Under the pieces are notes generated by a model that was not told the origin of the DNA, searched no databases, and saw nothing but the letters and a program-made list of their open reading frames with translations. The position numbers and the translations under genes were made by a program. Shown here one piece after another: positions 48,883 to 57,792 of a stretch of 64,000 bases of DNA; the stretch's first letter is position 1, and each line of letters begins with the position of its first letter. Origin of the DNA: Agrobacterium tumefaciens_K (GTDB taxonomy: Bacteria; Pseudomonadota; Alphaproteobacteria; Rhizobiales; Rhizobiaceae); the NCBI RefSeq assembly GCF_031801495.1, contig NZ_JAOEGC010000002.1:2604001-2668000 (forward strand). Reading direction: 5' to 3'.

Positions 48883-49995
48883 ATGACTGTTCGCACGCTT
48901 TTCCTGCTGCCCGGAGACGGTATCGGCCCCGAAGCCATGGCCGAAGTCCGCAAGCTGATCGCCTATATGAATGACGAGAAGAATGCCGGGTTCAAGGTCG
49001 AGGAAGGTCTGGTCGGCGGCTCCGCCTATGACGCCCATGGCGTTGCGATTTCCGATGCCGACATGGAGAAGGCTCTGGCCGCAGATGCGATCCTGTTCGG
49101 CGCGGTCGGCGGTCCCAAGTGGGACGGCGTGCCTTACGAACATCGCCCGGAAGCGGGTCTGCTGCGCCTCCGCAAGGATCTCGAGCTGTTCGCCAACCTG
49201 CGCCCCGCCATCTGCTACCCCGCGCTCGCTGCCGCTTCCTCGCTGAAGCCGGAGCTGGTCGAAGGCCTCGACATCCTGATCGTCCGAGAACTGACGGGCG
49301 GCGTGTACTTCGGTGAGCCGAAGCAGATCATCGATCTCGGCAACGGCCAGAAACGTGGCATTGACACGCAGATCTACGACACATTCGAGATCGAGCGCAT
49401 CGCAAGCGTCGCTTTCGAGCTGGCCCGCACGCGCGACAACCGCGTCTGCTCGATGGAGAAGCGCAACGTCATGAAGTCCGGCGTTCTGTGGAACCAGGTT
49501 GTCACCGAAACCCATGCGGCAAAGTACAAGGACGTCCAGCTTGAACACATGCTGGCCGATGCTGGCGGCATGCAGCTGGTGCGCAAGCCCAAGCAGTTCG
49601 ACGTCATCGTCACGGACAACCTCTTCGGCGATATGCTCTCCGACGTAGCCGCGATGCTGACCGGGTCGCTCGGCATGCTGCCGTCTGCGTCACTTGGCGC
49701 ACCGGACGCGAAGACCGGCAAACGCAAGGCCATGTACGAGCCGGTTCATGGCTCCGCGCCGGATATCGCCGGCAAGGGCATTGCCAATCCGATCGCCATG
49801 ATCGCATCTTTCGCCATGTGCCTGCGTTATTCGTTCAACATGGTCGATGAGGCAACGACATTGGAAACAGCAATCGCCAACGTACTCGACAAGGGTATTC
49901 GCACCTCCGACATCATGGCGGAAGGTTCCCGTCAGGTCAGCACTTCGGAAATGGGTGACGCGGTTCTCGCCGAGTTCAAGGCCCTTTCGGCGTAA
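48883..49995 (+). CDS. leuB: 3-isopropylmalate dehydrogenase
   Basis: LeuB oxidises and decarboxylates 3-isopropylmalate to 2-oxoisocaproate with NAD. The 370-residue protein has LLPGDGIGPEAMAEVRKL, RELTGGVYFGEPK (substrate Arg and Tyr region), the metal aspartates in VTDNLFGDMLSDVAAML, and YEPVHGSAPDIAGKGIANP. The ATG 48883 follows AGGAGGG. Its 3' end overlaps the convergent peroxidase gene by 20 bases. leuD lies upstream. Confidence 0.96.
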   Translation: MTVRTLFLLPGDGIGPEAMAEVRKLIAYMNDEKNAGFKVEEGLVGGSAYDAHGVAISDADMEKALAADAILFGAVGGPKWDGVPYEHRPEAGLLRLRKDLELFANLRPAICYPALAAASSLKPELVEGLDILIVRELTGGVYFGEPKQIIDLGNGQKRGIDTQIYDTFEIERIASVAFELARTRDNRVCSMEKRNVMKSGVLWNQVVTETHAAKYKDVQLEHMLADAGGMQLVRKPKQFDVIVTDNLFGDMLSDVAAMLTGSLGMLPSASLGAPDAKTGKRKAMYEPVHGSAPDIAGKGIANPIAMIASFAMCLRYSFNMVDEATTLETAIANVLDKGIRTSDIMAEGSRQVSTSEMGDAVLAEFKALSA

Positions 49996-51226
49996 CGGAA
50001 GACGATACAGCCCGGGCGGGCACTATTTCCGCCTGCCCGGGCTCTTTCGGCAGAAGATGTTCATACCGCCTGTCGGTCAGCGTCTCCAGGAACGCAACAA
50101 CGGCGTCCACCCGTTTGTCGTCCAGCGCCGGTGCCGAGGTGAGTTCCTCCATGGCGATGTTTTCCGGCACTTCCGGCACATCCCACTTTTCGCCGGTTTC
50201 CGGGTTGATCTGACGGCTCGTCTTCTTGCTTTTGTACTTCACGTAAAACAGCACCACGGTGCGCAAATCCTTGAAGACCCCGTTGTGCATATAGGGGCCG
50301 GTCACCGCGACGTTGCGTAATGTCGGCACCTTGAATTTCCCGCGGGTTGACGGATCCCCCCCCACAGCAGGGTTCTGTGCAAGACCGAGATCGACCGTAT
50401 CCGCCTTCGAACCGTTCACGGCGCGAACGGGCCCGTTGGCGGGAACACCGATATTGAAGTATTTGTGGTTGGTGAAAAGCCCGTCTTCCAGTCCCTTTGA
50501 ACCACGAATTTCATGGCAGAGATTGCAGTTGGTGAACTGCGTCGACGACATCAGCACCCGCCCCAGCTCTTCCTGATCGGTCAGTTTTTCCTCACCACGC
50601 AGGAACCGGTCGTATTTCGAATCGAAGGTGGAAAATTCGTCGGACCGCTCAAAACTCGCCAGCGCCTTCGTCATTGCGGCGTAGGCGTCGTCATCCGAGT
50701 TGAACACATTAGCCCCGAACCGGCTGCCGAAGGCCGCCACATAGTCCGGATTTTCCTTCAGTCGCTTCACGACCGAAGATTTGTCCGGCATTCCCATCTC
50801 GACCGGGTTGAGGGGTGGCCCTTCAGCCTGAGCCTCCAGCGAGCTGGCGCGCCCGTCCCAGAACTGTCCACCCACGTAGTCTCCCGCTTCATTCTTGCCG
50901 AAAGGCGGTGAAAATTTCGCGTAGGCCGCAGTTGGCGCATTCCGGTCGCCCAACGACACCCCATCGTCGCCCAAAGAAACATCCCGACCAACCTTTCCCG
51001 CCTCTCGCGCATCCGAAAAACCCGCAGCCTGCATATGGCAGGTGGAGCAGGCCATGGTGCGGTTCATGGAGAGGTTGGCATCATCGAACAGCGCTGCGCC
51101 GAGTTTTTCAAGCGTCGCGTAATCCTCGCCACCATGCGCGCGCAGGCTTTCCAACCCGGCCCTGACCGGCGCCATGGCAAAGATGGAAGCAAGGACGATA
51201 GAAGCGAGATATCCGGATCTGGTCAT
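49976..51226 (-). CDS. Di-haem cytochrome c peroxidase family protein
   Basis: The 416-residue protein is exported (signal YLASIVLASIFAMAPVRA) and has two haem c motifs, CSTCH near residue 60 and CNLCH near residue 235, with the CcpA/MauG fold (FWDGRASSLEAQAEGP, KFKVPTLRNVAVTGPYMHNG). It should reduce hydrogen peroxide in the periplasm or, like MauG, oxidise a protein substrate; the sequence does not settle which. The ATG 51226 is used because it begins a standard signal peptide; the frame is open to 51298. It is convergent with leuB with a 20-base overlap. Confidence 0.9.
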   Translation of the reverse strand: MTRSGYLASIVLASIFAMAPVRAGLESLRAHGGEDYATLEKLGAALFDDANLSMNRTMACSTCHMQAAGFSDAREAGKVGRDVSLGDDGVSLGDRNAPTAAYAKFSPPFGKNEAGDYVGGQFWDGRASSLEAQAEGPPLNPVEMGMPDKSSVVKRLKENPDYVAAFGSRFGANVFNSDDDAYAAMTKALASFERSDEFSTFDSKYDRFLRGEEKLTDQEELGRVLMSSTQFTNCNLCHEIRGSKGLEDGLFTNHKYFNIGVPANGPVRAVNGSKADTVDLGLAQNPAVGGDPSTRGKFKVPTLRNVAVTGPYMHNGVFKDLRTVVLFYVKYKSKKTSRQINPETGEKWDVPEVPENIAMEELTSAPALDDKRVDAVVAFLETLTDRRYEHLLPKEPGQAEIVPARAVSSSVTPKGP

Positions 51227-51365
51227 CGGTATGGCACGCTGCGGGAAAAATACGCGATCAACGCACGCCTTATAACACTTCGCCTTTTCCGCGCCCACAA
51301 ACTTTCACGATAGAGTCCAGTTTGTCGCAGGCTGGAGTTCCGCTCGATAAGCGAACAAGAAAGTC

Positions 51366-52682
51366 TCACGCGCCTTTTGCGATGGCGTGGAAGAAACTGC
51401 CGGAAACAAGCCCGCGCCTGCCGCCCGATGCACCGATCGGGCGCCCCTGCCCATCGGCGAGCTCCGCAAAAGGCTCATCCCGACCCGAATCCGTCACACG
51501 TGCATAGTGGAATTCGTGACCACGCAAAACCTCATCGGCCTTGCCAAGCGGTCCATCCGTGATGATCCTGACCTGCCGATAACCGAGGTTCATCTTGCGC
51601 TTGGCAAAACTGGTCGAGTGCGAAAGCAGCCCCGTCATGGCGTGCGTGACGCCATCGGCATCTTCCAGCATCTCGCCAAGCACCATGTAGCCCCCACACT
51701 CCCCATGGACCGGCTTTTCCGCGGAAAACCGGGCAAGACCAGCCTTGAAATTCAGCGCGTTTGCAAGCGCCCCAGCGTGCAGTTCCGGGTAGCCGCCCGG
51801 CAGCCAGCAGATGTCGCAAGCATCATCCGGCGCCTCATCGGCAAGCGGCGAGAAGGGAATGATTTCCGCTCCGACCGCACGCCAATGGTTCTTGAGATGC
51901 GGGTAAAGAAATGTGAAAGCCGCGTCATCCGCCAACGCGATCCTTTGACCGGGCGGCGCGATTGCCGCACCCGTGAGACCAGCGGGTACATCGACAGGCA
52001 CGGCGAGGGAAAGAAGCGCATCAAGATCGATGGCTTTCTCCATCGCGTCCGCCAGCCTTTCGATATGCGCGTCTATCTCCGGATGCTCACTGGCCTGCAC
52101 CAGCCCAAGATGCCGCTCCGGCAGAACAAGCGATGGGTCGCGCATCACGCATCCCAGCACCGCAAGACCGCCCTTTTCAATGGCCTCTGAGCAGAGTGTG
52201 CGGTGCCTTTCGCTTCCCGCACGATTGAGCACCACCGCCGCCATTTTGACTGACGGATCGTAATGCGCAAAACCGTGAGCAATCGCCGCCGCCGTCTGCG
52301 ACTGGCCGGAAACATCGAGAACCAGAAGCACCGGAATACCGAACAGGCGTGCCAGATCGGCGGCCGAACCGCTACGGTTTTCAGCAACCGGAATTCCATC
52401 GAACAGGCCCATGGCACTTTCGATGATGATGAGGTCCGCGCCATCGGCCTGTTCGAGCAGAAGATGCCGCAAAAGATCGGGCTGCATGGCCCAGCTGTCG
52501 AGATTGAGGCCCGGCGAACCGGTGGCGAAGGCATGAAAGCCGGGGTCGATATAGTCAGGCCCGGTCTTGATGCCGCGGACCTTCACGCCACGTCGGGCGA
52601 AAGCGCGCAACAGGCCGATGGTGACGCTGGTCTTGCCGGATCCGGAACGCGGCGCCCCGATGATAATCGCGCGTGCCGTCAT
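51366..52682 (-). CDS. cobB: Cobyrinate a,c-diamide synthase
   Basis: CobB amidates the a and c side chains of hydrogenobyrinic acid with glutamine and ATP. The 438-residue protein has the N-terminal ATP-binding P-loop GAPRSGSGKTSVT and KTGPDYIDPGFH, and the C-terminal class I glutamine amidotransferase domain with catalytic Cys in HGECGGYMVLGE. In the aerobic route its product is the substrate of CobNST, and cobN is in the same cluster. It overlaps cobA by four bases (ATGA) and is last in the minus-strand run. Confidence 0.95.
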   Translation of the reverse strand: MTARAIIIGAPRSGSGKTSVTIGLLRAFARRGVKVRGIKTGPDYIDPGFHAFATGSPGLNLDSWAMQPDLLRHLLLEQADGADLIIIESAMGLFDGIPVAENRSGSAADLARLFGIPVLLVLDVSGQSQTAAAIAHGFAHYDPSVKMAAVVLNRAGSERHRTLCSEAIEKGGLAVLGCVMRDPSLVLPERHLGLVQASEHPEIDAHIERLADAMEKAIDLDALLSLAVPVDVPAGLTGAAIAPPGQRIALADDAAFTFLYPHLKNHWRAVGAEIIPFSPLADEAPDDACDICWLPGGYPELHAGALANALNFKAGLARFSAEKPVHGECGGYMVLGEMLEDADGVTHAMTGLLSHSTSFAKRKMNLGYRQVRIITDGPLGKADEVLRGHEFHYARVTDSGRDEPFAELADGQGRPIGASGGRRGLVSGSFFHAIAKGA

Positions 52683-53467
52683 GAACCGGAAACCCCAAGG
52701 CGATCGCGCGCGGAAACGATATCGCCGATCACGATCAGGGCAGGGGCTACAAAATTTTCCCGCTTTGCATCGTCGGCTATGTTTTTCAGCGTGCCGATAA
52801 AAATTCGCTCCTGCGCCGTCGTCGCGGACATGATGACGGCAACTGGCGTCTCGCCGGAACGCCCACCCGCCATCAACAGTCCGGAAATCGTCGCAATGTT
52901 TTTCAGCCCCATATAAACGACGATCGGCTCTTTGGTTTTCGCAAGCGCCAGCCAGTCCAGGTCATCGTCGGTACCCGCAGCATGGCCAGTGGCAAGCGTG
53001 ATCGCCCGGCTGATGCCCCGCATGGTCGCCGGGATGCCGGCAGCAGCAAGTGCGGTGAAGGAGGATGTCATACCCGGCAGCACACGGAAGGGGATGCCCG
53101 CTTCGCAGAGCGCCTCGACTTCTTCGCCACCGCGTCCGAAAATGAAGGGGTCGCCGCCCTTGAGCCGCAGCACCTTCTTTCCCTGTCGCGCAAAATCGAT
53201 CAGCGAGGCGGTGATATCGTCCTGAGTTGCAGATGGCTTGCCGCCGCGCTTGCCCGCAAAAACGATTTCTGCCTGTGCGCCAAGCGCAAGAACCTCGTCG
53301 CTGACCAGAGCATCGCGCACAATCACATCCGCCTGCCCGATAGCCAGGGCGACGTCCAGCGTGAGATAACGCACGTCCCCCGGTCCCGCTCCTGCAAGCC
53401 AGACGTGACCGGCTTCGAAGACCGGGCCTTTTTGGGCGATGTTTTCCAGAACTTGCGATATCGACAT
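52679..53467 (-). CDS. cobA: Uroporphyrinogen-III C-methyltransferase
   Basis: CobA (SUMT) adds methyl groups at C-2 and C-7 of uroporphyrinogen III to give precorrin-2. The 262-residue protein has the tetrapyrrole methylase motifs LAGAGPGDVRYLTLDV, LRLKGGDPFIFGRGGEEVEA and VLPGMTSSFTALAAAGIP. It has no CysG-like siroheme-synthase domain, so it feeds corrin (and possibly siroheme) synthesis only by methylation. It overlaps cobB by four bases and is divergent from cbiD across 58 bases with no riboswitch. Confidence 0.95.
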   Translation of the reverse strand: MSISQVLENIAQKGPVFEAGHVWLAGAGPGDVRYLTLDVALAIGQADVIVRDALVSDEVLALGAQAEIVFAGKRGGKPSATQDDITASLIDFARQGKKVLRLKGGDPFIFGRGGEEVEALCEAGIPFRVLPGMTSSFTALAAAGIPATMRGISRAITLATGHAAGTDDDLDWLALAKTKEPIVVYMGLKNIATISGLLMAGGRSGETPVAVIMSATTAQERIFIGTLKNIADDAKRENFVAPALIVIGDIVSARDRLGVSGS

Positions 53468-53525
53468 TCTTGCTGCTTGCTCTTTACCGATGACGGCGAA
53501 ACCGGTCCCGGCTATAGGAATTCAT

Positions 53526-54656
53526 ATGGAAACGGATGGAAAGACCCTTCGCCGCGGCTGGACCACGGGCACTTGCGCGGCAGCCGCCACGAAAGCGGCG
53601 TGCGTTGCCCTTCTCACCGGCGAGTTTCCTTACCCTGTCGAGGTCGAACTTCCAAGCGGTGCGCGACCGGCATTTGCGCTCGCCACGCAGGAAAAGGGCG
53701 AAAATTTCGCCATGGCGGGCGTCGTCAAGGATGCAGGCGACGATCCAGACGTCACCCATGGCGCATTGATCGAAAGCACCGTCCGGCCGGGAAAGCCCGG
53801 AAGCGGCATCGTTTTCAGGGCTGGAAACGGGGTTGGCACGATCACGCGCCCGGGCCTGCCCCTGCCGCCCGGCGAACCGGCCATCAATCCCGTTCCACGA
53901 AAGATGATCGAAACCGCCATTCACGAAGTCGCGGGCGAGGGTGCAGATTTCGAGGTGGAAATCTCCGTCCGGGACGGAGAAAAACTGGCGGAAAAGACGT
54001 TGAACGGGCGCCTTGGCATCGTCGGCGGCATTTCCATTCTCGGCACCACCGGCGTCGTCATACCATTCTCCTGCTCGGCGTGGATTCACTCCATCTGGCG
54101 CGGCATTGATGTTGCCCGCGCAACCGGCCTGACCCATCTCCTCGGCGCAACCGGCGATACCTCCGAAAAGGCGGGACAGGCGCTCTACAGTCTGCCGGAA
54201 ACCGCCCTCATCGACATGGGCGATTTCATCGGCGGCATGCTGAAATATCTCCGCAGCCACCCGGTCGAAAGGGTGACGATTGCCGGCGGTGTCGCCAAGA
54301 TGACAAAGCTCGCGCAGGGCATGCTCGACGTTCATTCGAAGCGCGGACTTGCCGATCTAGAAGCACTCGCCGAACTGGCGATCAGTGCCGGTGCGGACGA
54401 TCGGCTTGCAAACGAAATCCGTCAGGCAAACATGGTGGCCCACGCTTTCGAACTGGCGGAGGATGCAGGAATAAACCTCGGCAATATCGTTGCTGAAAAG
54501 GCCTGGATCACAGCCGCTGCGGCGTTGAAAGAGCCAGGAATCGCCCTCGATATTCTGGTGTTTGACAGGCAGGGCAACCTCAAAGGCCGCACGGCCCCCA
54601 CGCCATCCGATCACCCCTCGGCATTTTCTTTTGGCGACCGGAACCGGCGAACGTAA
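53526..54656 (+). CDS. cbiD: Cobalt-precorrin-5B C1-methyltransferase type (CbiD)
   Basis: CbiD methylates C-1 of the corrin ring in the anaerobic route. The 376-residue protein starts LRRGWTTGTCAAAATKAA (family signature) and has GNGVGTITRPGLPLPPGEPA, GGISILGTTGVVIPFSCSAW and the glycine-rich THLLGATGDTSEKAG. The ATG 53526 is used; the frame runs upstream to 53439 with non-family sequence. It sits inside an aerobic cluster (cobG, cobN) that lacks the unrelated CobF, so it probably does the precorrin-5 methylation on a metal-free substrate. Its 3' end overlaps cobM in antisense by 46 bases. Confidence 0.93.
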   Translation: METDGKTLRRGWTTGTCAAAATKAACVALLTGEFPYPVEVELPSGARPAFALATQEKGENFAMAGVVKDAGDDPDVTHGALIESTVRPGKPGSGIVFRAGNGVGTITRPGLPLPPGEPAINPVPRKMIETAIHEVAGEGADFEVEISVRDGEKLAEKTLNGRLGIVGGISILGTTGVVIPFSCSAWIHSIWRGIDVARATGLTHLLGATGDTSEKAGQALYSLPETALIDMGDFIGGMLKYLRSHPVERVTIAGGVAKMTKLAQGMLDVHSKRGLADLEALAELAISAGADDRLANEIRQANMVAHAFELAEDAGINLGNIVAEKAWITAAAALKEPGIALDILVFDRQGNLKGRTAPTPSDHPSAFSFGDRNRRT

Positions 54657-55384
54657 TCGGCGCTATAGAGCGCGCTTTCGCGGAAATCCTCCGAAGCCAG
54701 CCCGCGCCCGACGAAAATCATCGCCGTCCGCTCCACCGGTTCGGCCGCAAGCCTGCCTTCGATATCGAAGAGCGTGCCACGAATGACCCGTTCCTCCGGC
54801 CAGGAGGCACGCACGACGATGGCGACCGGGCAATCCGCGCCATAGAGCGGCGTGAGGTCTTCCACCACCTTGCCGATGGCGTGAATGGCAAGGTGAATGG
54901 CGAGCGTCGCTCCCGTTGCACCGAAAGCTTTCAGGGTTTCCGTCTCTGGCATCTTCGAGGCGCGGCCGGAAACGCGGGTCAGCACAAGGCTCTGCGCCAC
55001 TTCGGGAACCGTCAGTTCCCGCTTCAGCGTCGCCGCTGCGGCGGCGAAGGAGGGAACGCCAGGCGTCACACTATAATCCAGTCCCAACCGCTCCAGACGG
55101 CGGATCTGTTCGCCCATGGCGCTCCAGACGGAAAGATCGCCGGAGTGCAGTCGCGCGACATCCTTGCCTTCACTGGCAGCCCTGACGAATTCCGCTTCTA
55201 TCTCGTCCAGCGAGAGCGCTGATGTATCGATGATACGTGCGCCCGGCGGGCAATAGTCGATAAGCGCCTTCGGCACGAGCGATCCCGCATAAAGGCAGAC
55301 CGGGCAGACCGCGATCAGATCGCGCCCGCGCACCGTGATGAGATCGGCAGCCCCCGGACCCGCACCGATGAAATGAACCGTCAT
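54611..55384 (-). CDS. cobM: Precorrin-4 C11-methyltransferase
   Basis: CobM methylates C-11 of precorrin-4. The 257-residue protein has VHFIGAGPGAADLITVRGRD, VCLYAGSLVPKALIDYCP, ARLHSGDLSVWSAMGEQI and TPGVPSFAAAAATLKREL, the standard motifs of CobM/CbiF. The ATG 55384 is used; upstream codons of the open frame lie inside cobE. It overlaps cobE by four bases, and the convergent cbiD by 46 bases. Confidence 0.95.
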   Translation of the reverse strand: MTVHFIGAGPGAADLITVRGRDLIAVCPVCLYAGSLVPKALIDYCPPGARIIDTSALSLDEIEAEFVRAASEGKDVARLHSGDLSVWSAMGEQIRRLERLGLDYSVTPGVPSFAAAAATLKRELTVPEVAQSLVLTRVSGRASKMPETETLKAFGATGATLAIHLAIHAIGKVVEDLTPLYGADCPVAIVVRASWPEERVIRGTLFDIEGRLAAEPVERTAMIFVGRGLASEDFRESALYSADYVRRFRSPKENAEG

Positions 55385-55758
55385 TCTTCGTCTCCTGAAG
55401 TGGCCAAGGCCACCGTAATATCGCCAATCACGGCCCGCGGGGCGATCAGCCTTGAACTCGTTCCCAGTGCCGCAAGCGCCGAAGCTTCGCTGAGACAGGG
55501 GGAACTGGAATGTTTCACACTTACCTCCGATCGGGTAACTGTGCGATTGCCTGCCTGTTCGAAATCGGCCTGCGCCACCACGACGAAGGCCATGTTGAGA
55601 ATGGTCGCAGCCTCCAGCAAACCCGGCTCGTCGGCCTTTACAGGCGCCGTCGCGATGAAATCGATCTTGACCTGATGCGCCTCGGAAATCTTGCCCAATG
55701 CAGCCATGATCGCTTCTGCGCTGACACCCCTCCGGCAACCTATGCCCGCGACGATCAT
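55381..55758 (-). CDS. cobE: Cobalamin biosynthesis protein CobE (CbiG C-terminal type)
   Basis: CobE is a 125-residue protein equal to the C-terminal domain of CbiG (MIVAGIGCRRGVSAEAIMAA, ATILNMAFVVVAQADFEQ, VSVKHSSSPCLSEASALAA). In aerobic organisms it is needed for B12 synthesis, although its reaction is not firmly set. It overlaps cobM (55381-55384) and cobL (55755-55758), each by four bases, so translation is coupled along the run. Confidence 0.9.
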   Translation of the reverse strand: MIVAGIGCRRGVSAEAIMAALGKISEAHQVKIDFIATAPVKADEPGLLEAATILNMAFVVVAQADFEQAGNRTVTRSEVSVKHSSSPCLSEASALAALGTSSRLIAPRAVIGDITVALATSGDEE

Positions 55759-57026
55759 CCTTTTTTATCCAACGGTTTCGTCCAGTTCCATTGCGTCACA
55801 GGCATGGCGGGTTTCCAGCCGGTCATCGAACCGACCGCCGATGCGCGCGACACATCCAGCCGGATCAGCGATCCGCCAAGCCGTGCCTGCGCCGCCAGCA
55901 GGATTGCCTCCATTTCCAGCGTCACGGCATTCGCAACCAACCGCCCACCGGGCTTCAAGGCCGTGATGGCGCCGTCAAGGACTCCGGTTTCGCTGCCGCC
56001 ACCACCGATAAAGATAGCATCAGGCTCTGGCAGACCTTCGAAAGCATCGGGTGCGGCACCGATCAGGATCTCAAGCCCTGGAACACCGAAGGCTTCCGCA
56101 TTACGTGCAATGCGCTCGGCGCGCTGGCTGTGCTGTTCGATGGCAATGGCTTTCAGTGACGGGTGTGACAGCATCCATTCGATACCGATGGAGCCGGAAC
56201 CCGCGCCGATGTCCCACAGGAGTTCGCCGTGCCGCGGCGCAAGCGACGACAGCGTAACGGCGCGAATTTCGCGCTTGGTGATCTGCCCGTCATGCTCGAA
56301 CAAGGCGTCATCCAGTCCGCTGACATAAGACAGGACACGCGCATTCTCATCCGCAACGACCTCGATCGCCACGACATTCAGCGGATCGACAGCCTCGAAG
56401 CTGAAATCCGCTGCCTTGGTGCGCCGCAACTGTTCGCGCTTGCCGCCGAGCGCTTCCAGGACAACAAACGCCGAGCGCCCGAAACCACACTCCGAAAACA
56501 GCCCCGCAATAAGAGCAGGGGCCTTCGCGTCCGATGTCAGCGCAATGATTCTGGCGCCGGGATGGAGATGCGGCCGGATCAGATCGATGGAACGACCATG
56601 CAGCGACACGCATGTCACAGATTGCAACGCCCAGCCAAGGCGGGATGCCGCCAGCGAAAAGGCGGACGGAGAGGGATAGGATACGGTTTCTTCCGCCGCG
56701 ATCTTTCGCAAAATCGTGACGCCGGCGCCATAAAGGAAAGGATCGCCGGAGGCGAGAATGCAGACTTTTTGACCGCGAAGCGCGACAACATCGGCCACAT
56801 CCACATCGAAGGGTATGGGCCACGCCCTTGCTTCACCCTTGATCGACGCCGACGCAAGTTCCAGATGCCGCTTGCCGCCGAACACGACAGCCGCTTCTTC
56901 GATGGCGCTGCGGGCGTTATCCCCAAGGCCGGAAAGCCCGTCTTCGCCAATCCCGACAATCGAAAGCCAGGGCAATTTTGCCTTTTCAGTGGAAGCCCTG
57001 TCCGTTCCGGCATATTCAGAGGTCAT
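55755..57026 (-). CDS. cobL: Precorrin-6Y C5,15-methyltransferase (decarboxylating)
   Basis: CobL methylates C-5 and C-15 and decarboxylates the acetate on ring C of dihydro-precorrin-6. The 423-residue protein is a fusion: the N-terminal CbiE-like half (WLSIVGIGEDGLSGLG) and the C-terminal CbiT-like Rossmann half (ELLWDIGAGSGSIGIEWM). Starts in frame are 57056, 57035 and 57026; the last is used because it begins MTSEYAGTDRAS, though GAGGATCAGG before 57035 is the better ribosome site. Every choice overlaps the divergent cobK at its start. Confidence 0.93.
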   Translation of the reverse strand: MTSEYAGTDRASTEKAKLPWLSIVGIGEDGLSGLGDNARSAIEEAAVVFGGKRHLELASASIKGEARAWPIPFDVDVADVVALRGQKVCILASGDPFLYGAGVTILRKIAAEETVSYPSPSAFSLAASRLGWALQSVTCVSLHGRSIDLIRPHLHPGARIIALTSDAKAPALIAGLFSECGFGRSAFVVLEALGGKREQLRRTKAADFSFEAVDPLNVVAIEVVADENARVLSYVSGLDDALFEHDGQITKREIRAVTLSSLAPRHGELLWDIGAGSGSIGIEWMLSHPSLKAIAIEQHSQRAERIARNAEAFGVPGLEILIGAAPDAFEGLPEPDAIFIGGGGSETGVLDGAITALKPGGRLVANAVTLEMEAILLAAQARLGGSLIRLDVSRASAVGSMTGWKPAMPVTQWNWTKPLDKKG

Positions 57027-57792
57027 GACACGCTCCATCCTGATCCTCGGTGGCACAACGGATGCCCGTCTTCTGGCCGGAAAGCTGGCAGAAGACTCCC
57101 GCTACTATATTCTTTTGTCGATGGCCGGCCGCACCCGCACGCCGGTAAAGCAGCCGGTGCCAACCCGGACCGGCGGCTTTGGCGGCCCTGCCGGACTTGC
57201 GGATTTCATCAGGGCCGAAAAATTCGACATTCTGGTAGATGCGACCCACCCTTACGCCGCGCGCATATCGCGCAACGCGGCGCAAGCCGCAGCTCTGGCT
57301 GAAGTGCCGCTGGTCGCGCTGGATCGTCCGGCATGGCAAAAGCAGCCGGGGGACATGTGGCAAAGCGTGCTTTATACGGACGAGGCAGTCTCCATGCTCG
57401 GTACCGCCCCCAGACACATCTTCCTCGCGCTTGGACGCCAGGAGTTGCTGCCCTTCGAAGCAGCCCCGCAACATCATTACCTGATACGCAGCGTTGATCC
57501 GGTGGAGCCGCCGCTGCACTTGCCGAACACGCGCTATATCACGGCACGCGGACCCTTTGCTCTGGATGACGAAATGGCCATGCTGAGGGACAACGGAATT
57601 GAGGCCGTGGTGTCGAAGAACTCCGGCGGCGATGCATCCTATGGAAAGATCGAGGCTGCGCGACGCCTTGGCATTCCCGTCATGATGATCGAGCGGCCGG
57701 AACGCCCCGACGTCCCCACGGTACCGGATATCGAGGCTGCGCTGGCCGCCATCCGTCATCAGCTTTCCCTTGCGGAAAAACGCGGCGAATAA
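57025..57792 (+). CDS. cobK: Precorrin-6A reductase
   Basis: CobK reduces precorrin-6A to dihydro-precorrin-6Y with NADPH. The 255-residue protein has ILILGGTTDARLLAGKLAED, DILVDATHPYAARISRNA, RYITARGPFALDDEMAML and VVSKNSGGDASYGKIEAARR, all CobK/CbiJ features. The ATG 57025 follows AGAGG. It is inverted relative to its neighbours: its start overlaps the cobL start (CATG at 57024-57027), and its 3' end overlaps cobJ in antisense by 34 bases. Confidence 0.94.
   Translation: MTRSILILGGTTDARLLAGKLAEDSRYYILLSMAGRTRTPVKQPVPTRTGGFGGPAGLADFIRAEKFDILVDATHPYAARISRNAAQAAALAEVPLVALDRPAWQKQPGDMWQSVLYTDEAVSMLGTAPRHIFLALGRQELLPFEAAPQHHYLIRSVDPVEPPLHLPNTRYITARGPFALDDEMAMLRDNGIEAVVSKNSGGDASYGKIEAARRLGIPVMMIERPERPDVPTVPDIEAALAAIRHQLSLAEKRGE

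Noticed and set aside
53468..53525. Possible cobalamin riboswitch between cobA and cbiD
   Set aside because: The gap is only 58 bases, too short, and has no B12-box-like sequence. A riboswitch may lie upstream of cobN/cobW, outside the window.
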